Assembly: GCF_006715865.1 (NCBI RefSeq)
Contig: NZ_VFOA01000001.1
Span: 4,030,001-4,094,000, forward strand
Origin: Cellulomonas sp. SLBN-39
GTDB taxonomy: Bacteria > Actinomycetota > Actinomycetes > Actinomycetales > Cellulomonadaceae
Direction of reading: 5' to 3'
DNA: 64,000 nucleotides
In this document: positions 54,927 through 62,326 of the stretch, piece after piece
Layout of the letters: each line of letters begins with the position of its first letter
Position numbering within the stretch: position 1 is the first letter of the stretch
Translations under genes and position numbers: made by a program
Notes under the pieces: model-generated
Seen by the model: the letters and a program-made list of their open reading frames with translations, nothing else
Told to the model about the DNA's origin: nothing
Database searches by the model: none

Positions 54927-55876
54927 CGCACGTCCACGCCGCGGGCGGCGGGCTGGGCGGCGGGCGCCGCACCCGGCTGGCCGGCGTGCAGGGCGTCGCG
55001 GACGCGGGCGACCGCGGCGAAGAACGCGGCGTCGTTGCGCAGGTCGTCGCCGGTGTCGTCGTGCGGGCCCGTCCCGCCGAGCGCGGCGGCGTGCCGGTCG
55101 AGGCCGACGTCGACGATCTCGCGGATCTGCCCGGGGCGCGGCGACATGACCACGACGCGGTCGGACAGGAACACGGCCTCGGGGATGGAGTGGGTGACGA
55201 ACACGACGGCCGCCCGGGTCTCGGCGCAGATCCGCAGGAGCTGGGCCTGCAGGTGCTCGCGGGTCATCTCGTCGAGGGCCCCGAAGGGCTCGTCCATGAG
55301 CAGCAGCGACGGCTCGTCGGCCAGGGCGCGGGCGATCGCGACGCGCTGCTGCATGCCGCCGGACAGCTGGTCGGGGTGGTGGTCGGCGAAGTCGGTGAGC
55401 CCGACGAGGGCGAGGAGCTCCTCGGCGCGGGCGCGGCGGCCGGCGCGGCCGGTGCCGGCCAGCTGCAGGGGCAGCTCGACGTTGGCCCGCACGGTCCGCC
55501 AGGGCAGCAGCCCGGCCTGCTGGAACGCGATGCCGTAGTCGCGGGCGAGGCGGGCCTCGCGGGCGCTGCGGCCGAAGACCTCGACCGTGCCGGAGGTGGG
55601 AGTGTCGAGGTCCGCGACGAGGCGCAGCAGGGTGGACTTGCCGCAGCCGGAGGGGCCGATGAGGGAGACGAACTCCCCCGCACCGACCGTCAGGTCGACG
55701 TCCTGCAGGGCCACGACCTGGCGGTCGCCGCGGCCGAAGGTGCGGGTGACGTGCTCGGCGCGCACGGCGACGGCCGCCGTGGTCGTGGTGGTGCGCGTGG
55801 TGTGCGTGGTGGTCGTGGTGCCGGGGTGGGGGCCGGTGTCAGGGCCGGTCGGGTCGGGCTGCTGCGTCGCGCTCAC
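54923..55876 (-). CDS. ABC transporter ATP-binding protein (SsuB/TauB type)
   Basis: 317 aa from GTG 55876 (GTGA overlap). A Thr-rich leader of about 35 residues (TTTTTHTTRTTTTTAAV), then the ATPase: Walker A LIGPSGCGKSTLLRLVADLD, Q-loop IAFQQAGLLPWRTVRANVEL, signature LSGGMQQRVAIARALA, Walker B LLLMDEPFGALDEMTREHLQ and H-loop VTHSIPEAVFLSDRVVVM. The nitrate/taurine/sulfonate/pyrimidine branch. The poly-Thr leader is odd and may reflect a start further in. Confidence 0.93.
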   Translation of the reverse strand: MSATQQPDPTGPDTGPHPGTTTTTHTTRTTTTTAAVAVRAEHVTRTFGRGDRQVVALQDVDLTVGAGEFVSLIGPSGCGKSTLLRLVADLDTPTSGTVEVFGRSAREARLARDYGIAFQQAGLLPWRTVRANVELPLQLAGTGRAGRRARAEELLALVGLTDFADHHPDQLSGGMQQRVAIARALADEPSLLLMDEPFGALDEMTREHLQAQLLRICAETRAAVVFVTHSIPEAVFLSDRVVVMSPRPGQIREIVDVGLDRHAAALGGTGPHDDTGDDLRNDAAFFAAVARVRDALHAGQPGAAPAAQPAARGVDVR

Positions 55877-56844
55877 TGCGCCACCTCCACACGTCGGTAC
55901 CGTCGAAGACCGTGGCCCAGCAGGGCCACGAGGCCGGCCGCGAGCAGGCCGAGCGCGACGGCGCCGAAGATCGGCGCCCACGGCTTGGGCGGGTCGCTGG
56001 CGGCGAAGTTGGCGAACTCGAGGATCATCCGGCCCAGGCCGCCGGGCATGCCCGTGGCGACCTCGGCGACGATCGTGCCGACCACCGCGTTCGCGGCGGC
56101 CAGGCGCAGCGCGGGCAGCAGGTGCGGCACCGACGCCGGCAGGCGCAGCCGCACGAGGGTCGTGCCCCAGCCCACGCCGTAGGCGCGCAGCAGCTCGACG
56201 TGGATCGTGTCGGGCGACTGCAGGCCGCGCAGCATCCCGACGGCCACGGGGAAGAACGCCAGGTAGCTGGCGATCACCGCGACCGACATCCACGGCTGCC
56301 ACTCGAACGTCCCGAGCTCGAGCTGCGCGCCCCACGAGCGGACCAGGGGTGCCAGGGCGATGAGCGGGACGGTCTGGGAGAGGATCACCAGCGGCAGCAC
56401 GGCCCGCTCGACGACCCCGAACCGCTGCATGACGACCGCGAGCAGCGCACCGACCAGCACGCCGATCCCCCACCCGGCGGCCGCGACGCCGAGCGACAGC
56501 CCGCCGGCGCGGAGCACGGCCAGCCACAGCGGCTCGGCGCCCGTCGCCCCCGAGACGGGCTCGGCGAGCCGGGCGACCATCTCCCACGTGTGCGGCATCG
56601 CCAGGTCCGTGGTGCGGGGCAGGAGGCGGGTCTCGCCGACCGACCAGCCGTCGTCGGGGCCGAGGAGCTTGTACGCCTCCCACAGCAGCGCGACGGCCAG
56701 GACGGACGCCACGGCCACCAGCGGGCGGACCCGCAGCAGGCGCGCGAGCACCGACGGACCCGCCCGGCCGGGCGCCGGGGCGACGGGGAGGGGCGCCCCG
56801 GTGGTGCCGGCCGGGACGGTGGTCGTGGCGTCCGTCGTGCTCAT
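55873..56844 (-). CDS. ABC transporter permease (first)
   Basis: 323 aa from ATG 56844 (ATGA overlap with the LLM gene). N-terminal Thr/Pro-rich cytosolic stretch of 30 residues, then LVAVASVLAVALLWEAYKLL, five more helices, and the EAA-type loop AVGMLRGLQSPDTIHVELLR with AYGVGWGTTLVRLRLPASVP. LRLAAANAVVGTIVAEVATG is the family's late segment. Partner of the 54147 permease. Confidence 0.9.
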   Translation of the reverse strand: MSTTDATTTVPAGTTGAPLPVAPAPGRAGPSVLARLLRVRPLVAVASVLAVALLWEAYKLLGPDDGWSVGETRLLPRTTDLAMPHTWEMVARLAEPVSGATGAEPLWLAVLRAGGLSLGVAAAGWGIGVLVGALLAVVMQRFGVVERAVLPLVILSQTVPLIALAPLVRSWGAQLELGTFEWQPWMSVAVIASYLAFFPVAVGMLRGLQSPDTIHVELLRAYGVGWGTTLVRLRLPASVPHLLPALRLAAANAVVGTIVAEVATGMPGGLGRMILEFANFAASDPPKPWAPIFGAVALGLLAAGLVALLGHGLRRYRRVEVAQ

Positions 56845-57872
56845 GCGGTGGCCACGACCTGCTCGGCCAGCGCGGGGATGATGCGCTCGCCGTACATGCG
56901 CATCGTCTCCTCCTTGTTGTCGTGCTGGAGGTAGAGGGCGAACTGGTCGCAGCCCAGCGCCTGCAGCTCGCGCAGCCGCTCGACGTGCTCGTGCGGGGAA
57001 CCCAGCAGGCAGAACCGCTCGACGATCTCGTCGGGCACGAACCGCGTGTGGGAGTTCCCCGCCCGGCCGTGCTCGTTGTAGTCGTAGCCCTCGCGCTCCT
57101 TGATGTAGTCGGTCAGCGCCTTCGGGATCGCGGAGTCCGTGCCGTACCTCTTCACGATGTCGGCGACGTGGTTGCCGACCATCCCGCCGAACCAGCGGCA
57201 CTGCTCGCGCATGTGCGCCCGCTCCGAGGGCGACGCCCCGTCGCCGACGTACCCGGGGGCGGCGACGCAGATCTTCACCGCGTCCGGGTCGCGCCCGGCG
57301 GCCTCGGCCGAGTCGCGCACGGCCTTGACCATCCACGCCGTGATGTCGGGGTCCGCGAGCTGCAGGATGAAGCCGTCGCCGACCTCGCCCGTCAGCTTCA
57401 GGGCCAGCGGCCCGTACGCGGCGACCCACACGTCCAGCTCCGAGCCCTTGGCCCAGGGGAACCGCACGGTGCGGTCCCCGACCTGCGCCGGGCGGTCGTT
57501 GGCGAGCTCGCGGATCACCTCGATCGAGTCGCGCAGCGTCGCCAGGTTCGACGGCCGCCCGTTGAGGGTGCGCACCGCGGAGTCCCCGCGGCCGATGCCG
57601 CAGATCGTCCGGTTGCCGTACATCTCGTTGAGCGTCGCGAACAACGAGGCCAGCACGGTCCAGTCCCGCGTCGCGGGGTTGGTGACCATCGGGCCCACGA
57701 CGACCTTGCGGGTCGCGGCGAGGATCGCGGAGTAGATGACGAACGGCTCCTGCCACAGCAGGTGCGAGTCGAACGTCCACACGTGGCTGAAGCCGTGGGT
57801 CTCCGCCTGGCGGGCCAGCTCCACCGTCCGCGACGCGGGCGGGTGGGTCTGCAGGACGACACCGAAGTCCAT
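56841..57872 (-). CDS. LLM-class F420-dependent oxidoreductase (TIGR03842-like)
   Basis: 343 aa from ATG 57872. Bacterial-luciferase-like TIM barrel: MDFGVVLQTHPPASRTVELA, FSHVWTFDSHLLWQEPFVIY, GPMVTNPATRDWTVLASLFA, RTICGIGRGDSAVRTLNGRP and ELDVWVAAYGPLALKLTGEV. Family knowledge: LLM proteins use F420 or reduced FMN, and TIGR03842 members occur with dihydropyrimidinase-type genes. It sits between dihydropyrimidinase and the transport genes, with 12 nt and a 4-nt overlap on its sides, so it probably does a redox step on the same substrate. No classical dihydropyrimidine dehydrogenase is present in the window. Confidence 0.88.
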   Translation of the reverse strand: MDFGVVLQTHPPASRTVELARQAETHGFSHVWTFDSHLLWQEPFVIYSAILAATRKVVVGPMVTNPATRDWTVLASLFATLNEMYGNRTICGIGRGDSAVRTLNGRPSNLATLRDSIEVIRELANDRPAQVGDRTVRFPWAKGSELDVWVAAYGPLALKLTGEVGDGFILQLADPDITAWMVKAVRDSAEAAGRDPDAVKICVAAPGYVGDGASPSERAHMREQCRWFGGMVGNHVADIVKRYGTDSAIPKALTDYIKEREGYDYNEHGRAGNSHTRFVPDEIVERFCLLGSPHEHVERLRELQALGCDQFALYLQHDNKEETMRMYGERIIPALAEQVVATA

Positions 57873-57884
57873 GGGGGTCTCCTC

Positions 57885-59306
57885 TCAGACCAGGTACTGC
57901 GACAGGCCGCGCTTGACGTACCGCCCGTGCCCGGGGCGGCCGTGGTAGCCGGCGTCGTCGACGAGGACCTCGCCGCGGGACATGACGACGTCGACGTGAC
58001 CGTCGACCTCGAAGCCCTCCCACGCGGAGTGGTCCATGTTCATGTGGTGCGTCTTGCCGACGCCGATGGACGTGTGGCCGGCCGGGTCGTAGACCACGAC
58101 GTCGGCGTCCGCACCGGGGGCGATGACGCCCTTGGTGCCGTACAGCCCGAACATGCGCGCCGGCGTGGTCGACGTGAGCTCGACCCACCGCTCCAGCGTG
58201 ATCTCGCCGGTGACGACGCCCTGGTACATCAGGTCCATGCGGTGCTCGACCGACCCGATGCCGTTGGGGATCGCCCGGAAGTCCCCGACGCCCAGCTCCT
58301 TCTGCCCCTTGAAGCAGAACGGGCAGTGGTCGGTGGAGACCATCTGGATGTCGTTGGTCCGCAGCGCCTGCCACATGTGGTCCTGGTGCCCCTCGGCCCG
58401 GGCCCGCAGCGGCGTCGAGCACACCCACTTCGACCCCTCGAACCCGGGGGCGCCGAGCTGCTCCTCCAGCGAGAGGTACAGGTACTGCGGGCACGTCTCG
58501 CCGAAGACGTTCTTGCCGTTGTCGCGGGCCCACGCGAGCTGGGCGACGGCCTGCTTGGCGGACACGTGCACCACGTACAGGGGCGCGTTCGTGACGTCGG
58601 CCAGCATGATCGCCCGGTGCGTGGCCTCCTCCTCCAGCTGCCAGGCGCGGGCCACGCCGTGGAAGTACGGGTCGGTCTTGCCCTGTGCGACGAGCTGCGC
58701 GGCCAGGACGTCGATCGCGGGCCCGTTCTCGGCGTGCATCATCGTCAGCAGGCCCAGCTCGGCGGCCTTCTGCATGGCCCGCAGGATCTGGGCGTCGTCG
58801 GCGTAGAACACCCCCGGGTACGCCATGAACAGCTTGTAGCTGGTGACGCCCTCGTCGACGAGGGACTCCATGGCCTTCAGGGAGTCCTCGTCGACGCCGC
58901 CGACGATCTGGTGGAACCCGTAGTCGACGGCACAGTTCCCGGCCGCCTTCTCGTGCCACGCGGCCAGACCGTCCTCGACGCGCTCGCCGGCGCGCTGCAC
59001 GGCGAAGTCGATGATCGTCGTGGTGCCGCCCCACGCCGCGGCGCGGGTGCCGGTCTCGAAGGTGTCCGAGGCCGCGGTGCCGCCGAACGGCAGCTCCATG
59101 TGCGTGTGGGCGTCGATCCCGCCGGGCACGACGTACTTGCCCGTGGCGTCGAGGACCTGGTCGACCGACGCCGCGAGGTCGTGCCCGAGCAGCGTCGATC
59201 CGGGGGCCAGGACCGCGGCGATCGTCCCGCCGTCGACGAGCACGTCGGCGGCGGTGCGGCCGGTCGCCGAGACGACCGTGCCGCCGCGGATGAGGGTGGT
59301 GGCCAT
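57885..59306 (-). CDS. hydA: Dihydropyrimidinase / D-hydantoinase
   Basis: Opens the ring of dihydrouracil, dihydrothymine or hydantoins to N-carbamoyl-beta-amino acids. 473 aa from ATG 59306. Amidohydrolase fold: VVPGGIDAHTHMELPFGGTA (HxH metal site), VTSYKLFMAYPGVFYADDAQ with the carboxylated lysine, MMHAENGPAI, YVVHVSAKQAVAQLAWARDN (metal His), FGETCPQYLYLSLEEQL and MVSTDHCPFCFKGQKELGVG with the late Asp. All metal ligands are present, so it should be active. 25 nt after the nitrilase-type gene. Confidence 0.93.
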   Translation of the reverse strand: MATTLIRGGTVVSATGRTAADVLVDGGTIAAVLAPGSTLLGHDLAASVDQVLDATGKYVVPGGIDAHTHMELPFGGTAASDTFETGTRAAAWGGTTTIIDFAVQRAGERVEDGLAAWHEKAAGNCAVDYGFHQIVGGVDEDSLKAMESLVDEGVTSYKLFMAYPGVFYADDAQILRAMQKAAELGLLTMMHAENGPAIDVLAAQLVAQGKTDPYFHGVARAWQLEEEATHRAIMLADVTNAPLYVVHVSAKQAVAQLAWARDNGKNVFGETCPQYLYLSLEEQLGAPGFEGSKWVCSTPLRARAEGHQDHMWQALRTNDIQMVSTDHCPFCFKGQKELGVGDFRAIPNGIGSVEHRMDLMYQGVVTGEITLERWVELTSTTPARMFGLYGTKGVIAPGADADVVVYDPAGHTSIGVGKTHHMNMDHSAWEGFEVDGHVDVVMSRGEVLVDDAGYHGRPGHGRYVKRGLSQYLV

Positions 59307-59331
59307 GGGTGTCCTTCCGTGCGACGAGGGG

Positions 59332-60180
59332 TCAGGGGGCGACGATCGGGCCGTACGCGTCGGGCCGGCGGTCGCGGAAGAACTGCCAGCGCTCGCGGAC
59401 CTCGCGGATCTGGTCGAGGTCGAGGTCGCGGATCAGCAGCTGGTTCTCGCTGGTCGAGCCGACCTCGCCGACGTAGTTGCCGTCGGGGCCCACGGCGTAG
59501 GACGAGCCGTAGAAGTTGACCGCCTCGTCGCCGTACTCGTTGTCCTCGAGCCCGACGCGGTTGTTGGCGATGACGAACATGCCGTTGGCGACGGCGGCGG
59601 CGGGCTGCTCGATCTCCCAGAGCTTGTTGGAGATGCCGGGCGCGGTGGCGTTCGGGTTGAACACGATCTCGGCGCCGTTGAGGGCCAGGACCCGCCACCC
59701 CTCGGGGAAGTGCCGGTCGTAGCAGATGTTCACGCCGATCTTGCCCGCGGCGGTGTCGAACACCGGGTACCCGAGGTTGCCGGGCCGGAAGTAGAACTTC
59801 TCCCAGAACTTGGGCAGGTGCGGGATGTGGTGCTTGCGGTAGCTGCCGAGCACGGTGCCGTCGGCGTCGATGACCACCGCGGTGTTGTAGAGGACGCCGG
59901 GCTGGTCCTCCTCGTAGATGGGCAGGACGATGACGATGCCGAGCTCGGCGGCCAGCGCGGCGAACCGCTGCGTGGTGGGGCCGGGCACGGGCTCGGCGTA
60001 GTCGTAGTACTTGGTGTCCTGCGTGATGCCGAAGTAGGGGCCGTAGAAGAGCTCCTGGAACCCGATGACCTTGGCGCCGGCGGCGGCGGCCTCGCGCGTC
60101 CAGTCCTCGTGGAGCGCGATCATCGACTCCTTGTCGCCGGTCCAGGTGGCCTGGGTGAATGCGACGCGTACGACGGTCAT
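59332..60180 (-). CDS. Nitrilase-superfamily beta-ureidopropionase / N-carbamoylase
   Basis: 282 aa from ATG 60180. Catalytic triad of the nitrilase superfamily: Glu in KVIGFQELFYGPYFG, Lys in GSYRKHHIPHLPKFWEKFYF and Cys in GVNICYDRHFPEGWRVLALN. The FWEKFYFRPG and GVNICYDRHFPEGWR segments are typical of beta-ureidopropionase (beta-alanine synthase) and N-carbamoyl-amino acid hydrolases. It would hydrolyse the product of the dihydropyrimidinase to beta-alanine (or an amino acid), CO2 and ammonia. First gene of the catabolic operon, divergent from the MocR regulator. Confidence 0.92.
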   Translation of the reverse strand: MTVVRVAFTQATWTGDKESMIALHEDWTREAAAAGAKVIGFQELFYGPYFGITQDTKYYDYAEPVPGPTTQRFAALAAELGIVIVLPIYEEDQPGVLYNTAVVIDADGTVLGSYRKHHIPHLPKFWEKFYFRPGNLGYPVFDTAAGKIGVNICYDRHFPEGWRVLALNGAEIVFNPNATAPGISNKLWEIEQPAAAVANGMFVIANNRVGLEDNEYGDEAVNFYGSSYAVGPDGNYVGEVGSTSENQLLIRDLDLDQIREVRERWQFFRDRRPDAYGPIVAP

Positions 60181-60457
60181 GGGTCCTCCGGGCTCTCGTG
60201 CGGGGTGCGTGGGCGCGGTGCGGTCCGGGCGCCCGTCGGGGCGACGCGGTGCCGTGGCGCCGAGGAATGTGACTGTCCGGCTTGGACATTTCTGCGGCGT
60301 AACCCGGCGTTTGCGTCGCGGGAACTTCCGGGGCCGGTGTGTGAACTCTTGGACCGACGTCCGGGACGAGCGGGACGCCGGGACCCGGACGGGCGTCCAC
60401 CACCGGTGCACGGCCCACGCACACGCGCCCGTAACACGGGCAGGGCAGCATGCGCCC
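60181..60457. promoter_or_regulatory. Divergent region of nitrilase operon and MocR regulator with dyad
   Basis: 277 nt. Holds a perfect inverted repeat TGTCC-n5-GGACA (60274-60288) and two direct repeats CTTGGAC (60281-60287 and 60348-60354), 67 nt apart. MocR proteins commonly bind direct repeats, so these are likely regulator sites. The segment 60266-60310 is less GC-rich than its surroundings. Confidence 0.5.
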
Positions 60458-61798
60458 ATGCAGCCCCTGGAGCTGGCCGCGCTGGTGACGGACCGGTCGC
60501 CGCGCGGGATCGCGGGGACCATCGCCCGCATGGTGCACACGGGCGACCTGCTGCCCGGCGACCGCCTGCCCACCGTGCGGGCCCTGGCCACCGCGCTCGG
60601 GGTCAGCCCGGCCACGGTCGGCTCGGCGTGGCAGACGCTGGCCACGGCCGGCCTGGTGATCTCGCGCGGGCGGGCGGGCACCTCGGTGCTGCCCGGGCCC
60701 GCCGGGCGCCTGCCCCCGCGCTACCGCGACCTGGCCGACGTCCCGCCGGCCCGGATCGACCTGGCCGCCGGCACCCCCGACCCGGACCTGCTGCCCGACC
60801 TGGGCCCGGCGCTGGGCCGCGTCGCGGCGCGCGTGCGCGTGGCCCGGACCGCCGGGTACCTGGAGGACCCGGTCGTGCCCGAGCTGGAGCGGCTGCTGCG
60901 CACGTCGTGGCCGTTCCGCCCGCAGCGCCTGACCGTGGTCGACGGCGCCGTCGACGCCCTGTCGCGCGTGCTGGAGCAGATCACGGGCTTCGGCGACCGC
61001 GTGGCCGTCGAGGACCCCGGGTTCCCGCCGGTGCTGGACCTGCTCGACCACCTGGGCCTCGAGCGCGTCGCGGTCCCCCTGGACCGGCACGGGCTGCGCC
61101 CGGACGCGCTGGCCGACGCGCTCGCCGCGGGGGTCCGGGCGGTCGTGCTGCAGCCGCGCGCGCACAACCCGACGGGTGTGAGCCTGACGCCGACCCGCGC
61201 CCGGGAGCTCGCGGCCGTGCTGCGCGCGGGCGACGGGCACGCGTGGGTCGTCGAGGACGACCACTCCGGGGAGATCGCGTCCTCGCGCGACGTGAGCCTG
61301 GGCACCCTGGTGCCGGACCGGGTGGTGCACGTGCGCTCCTACTCCAAGTCCCACGGTCCGGACCTGCGGATCGCGGCGGTCGGCGGGCCGGCCACCGTGC
61401 TCGACGCGCTCGTGGCCCGGCGCATGATGGGCCCGGGGTGGACGTCGCGCCTGCTGCAGCACGTGCTGGCCGACCTGCTGACCGACGCGCAGGCCGTGGA
61501 CGCGGTGCAGCACGCGCGGCGCGTGTACTACGGGCGGCAGCGGGCCCTGTGCGCGGCGCTCGCCGAGCACGGCGTGCACGTGCCGCCGGGCGACGGGATC
61601 AACCTGTGGCTGCCCGTGCACGACGAGCGCACGGCCCTGGTGCGCCTGGAGGCGGCGGGCGTGCGGGTGGCGCGCGGGCGGCCGTTCTTCTCCGTCCCGC
61701 CCCACCCGCACGGGTGGGTGCGCGTGACGGTGGGGCTGCTGCAGACTGCGGACGTCGCGCACGTGGCCCGGGCGCTGGCGCTGGCCGCCGCCCCCTGA
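60458..61798 (+). CDS. MocR-type regulator (GntR HTH + aminotransferase-like domain)
   Basis: 446 aa from ATG 60458. N-terminal GntR winged helix: GTIARMVHTGDLLPGDRLPT with VRALATALGVSPATVGSAW; after about 90 residues a fold type I aminotransferase-like domain: LAAGTPDPDLLPDLGPALGR, QPRAHNPTGVSLTPTRAREL, WVVEDDHSGEIASS and VRSYSKSHGPDLRIAAVGGP with the PLP lysine in SYSKSHGP. All these proteins use PLP or a PLP adduct as sensing group (GabR, PdxR, TauR). The divergent position makes it the likely regulator of the pyrimidine catabolic operon, perhaps sensing beta-alanine. Confidence 0.9.
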   Translation: MQPLELAALVTDRSPRGIAGTIARMVHTGDLLPGDRLPTVRALATALGVSPATVGSAWQTLATAGLVISRGRAGTSVLPGPAGRLPPRYRDLADVPPARIDLAAGTPDPDLLPDLGPALGRVAARVRVARTAGYLEDPVVPELERLLRTSWPFRPQRLTVVDGAVDALSRVLEQITGFGDRVAVEDPGFPPVLDLLDHLGLERVAVPLDRHGLRPDALADALAAGVRAVVLQPRAHNPTGVSLTPTRARELAAVLRAGDGHAWVVEDDHSGEIASSRDVSLGTLVPDRVVHVRSYSKSHGPDLRIAAVGGPATVLDALVARRMMGPGWTSRLLQHVLADLLTDAQAVDAVQHARRVYYGRQRALCAALAEHGVHVPPGDGINLWLPVHDERTALVRLEAAGVRVARGRPFFSVPPHPHGWVRVTVGLLQTADVAHVARALALAAAP

Positions 61799-61843
61799 CG
61801 GGCGGTCGTTCGCCGAGGGCGGACGGTCCGGGACCTCCGTCCC

Positions 61844-61873
61844 GTGGACCCGGGATACCCCCCGGGGTATAGT
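61844..61873 (+). promoter_or_regulatory. CstR/CsoR-type operator over its promoter
   Basis: Perfect dyad ATACCCC-CC-GGGGTAT (61855-61870), the G/C-tract palindrome that CsoR/CstR repressors bind. It overlaps a -10 element TATAGT (61868-61873) with GTGGAC as possible -35 (61844-61849) 18 nt upstream. Repressor binding would block transcription directly. Confidence 0.8.
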
Positions 61874-61906
61874 CGGTGCATCGACCACCCGCCCCGGAGG
61901 CCCCGC

Positions 61907-62170
61907 ATGCAGCTCGACCCGACCGAGATCGCCCCCGCCGTCACCCGCCTGCGCCGCGCGCAGGGCCAGCTCGCCGGCGTCCTGCGGATGCTCGACGAGG
62001 GCGCCGACTGCAAGTCCGTGGTGACCCAGCTCGCGGCCGTGTCCAAGGCGCTCGACCGGGCCGGCTTCGCGATCATCTCGACCGGCATGGCCCAGTGCCT
62101 GCGCGACCCCGACGGCGAGGGCACGCTCGACCGCGACGAGATGGAGAAGCTCTTCCTCTCGCTCGCCTGA
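61907..62170 (+). CDS. CsoR/CstR-family repressor, persulfide-sensor type
   Basis: 87 aa from ATG 61907 with CGGAGG upstream. All-helical CsoR fold: VTRLRRAQGQLAGVLRMLDE, GADCKSVVTQLAAVSKALDR, AGFAIISTGMAQCLRD. The two cysteines (Cys35 and Cys64) are present but the histidine that completes the copper site in true CsoR is missing (RAGFAIIS at that place). This is the pattern of CstR, which senses persulfides through the Cys pair. The next gene encodes a rhodanese-CoA disulfide reductase, which supports that reading. Confidence 0.85.
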   Translation: MQLDPTEIAPAVTRLRRAQGQLAGVLRMLDEGADCKSVVTQLAAVSKALDRAGFAIISTGMAQCLRDPDGEGTLDRDEMEKLFLSLA

Positions 62171-62326
62171 GCCCACCCGGCCCGCGTCCCCCCGCCGGGC
62201 CCGCCGCAGGACCGGCACCGCCCGCCCGCACGCCCACCCACGGGCACAGGGCAGCGGCGGCGGTGCCCCCTGCCCACCGCACCACCCGCAGCCCGGGCGC
62301 CCCGGGCCCCACCCCAGGGAGCACCC

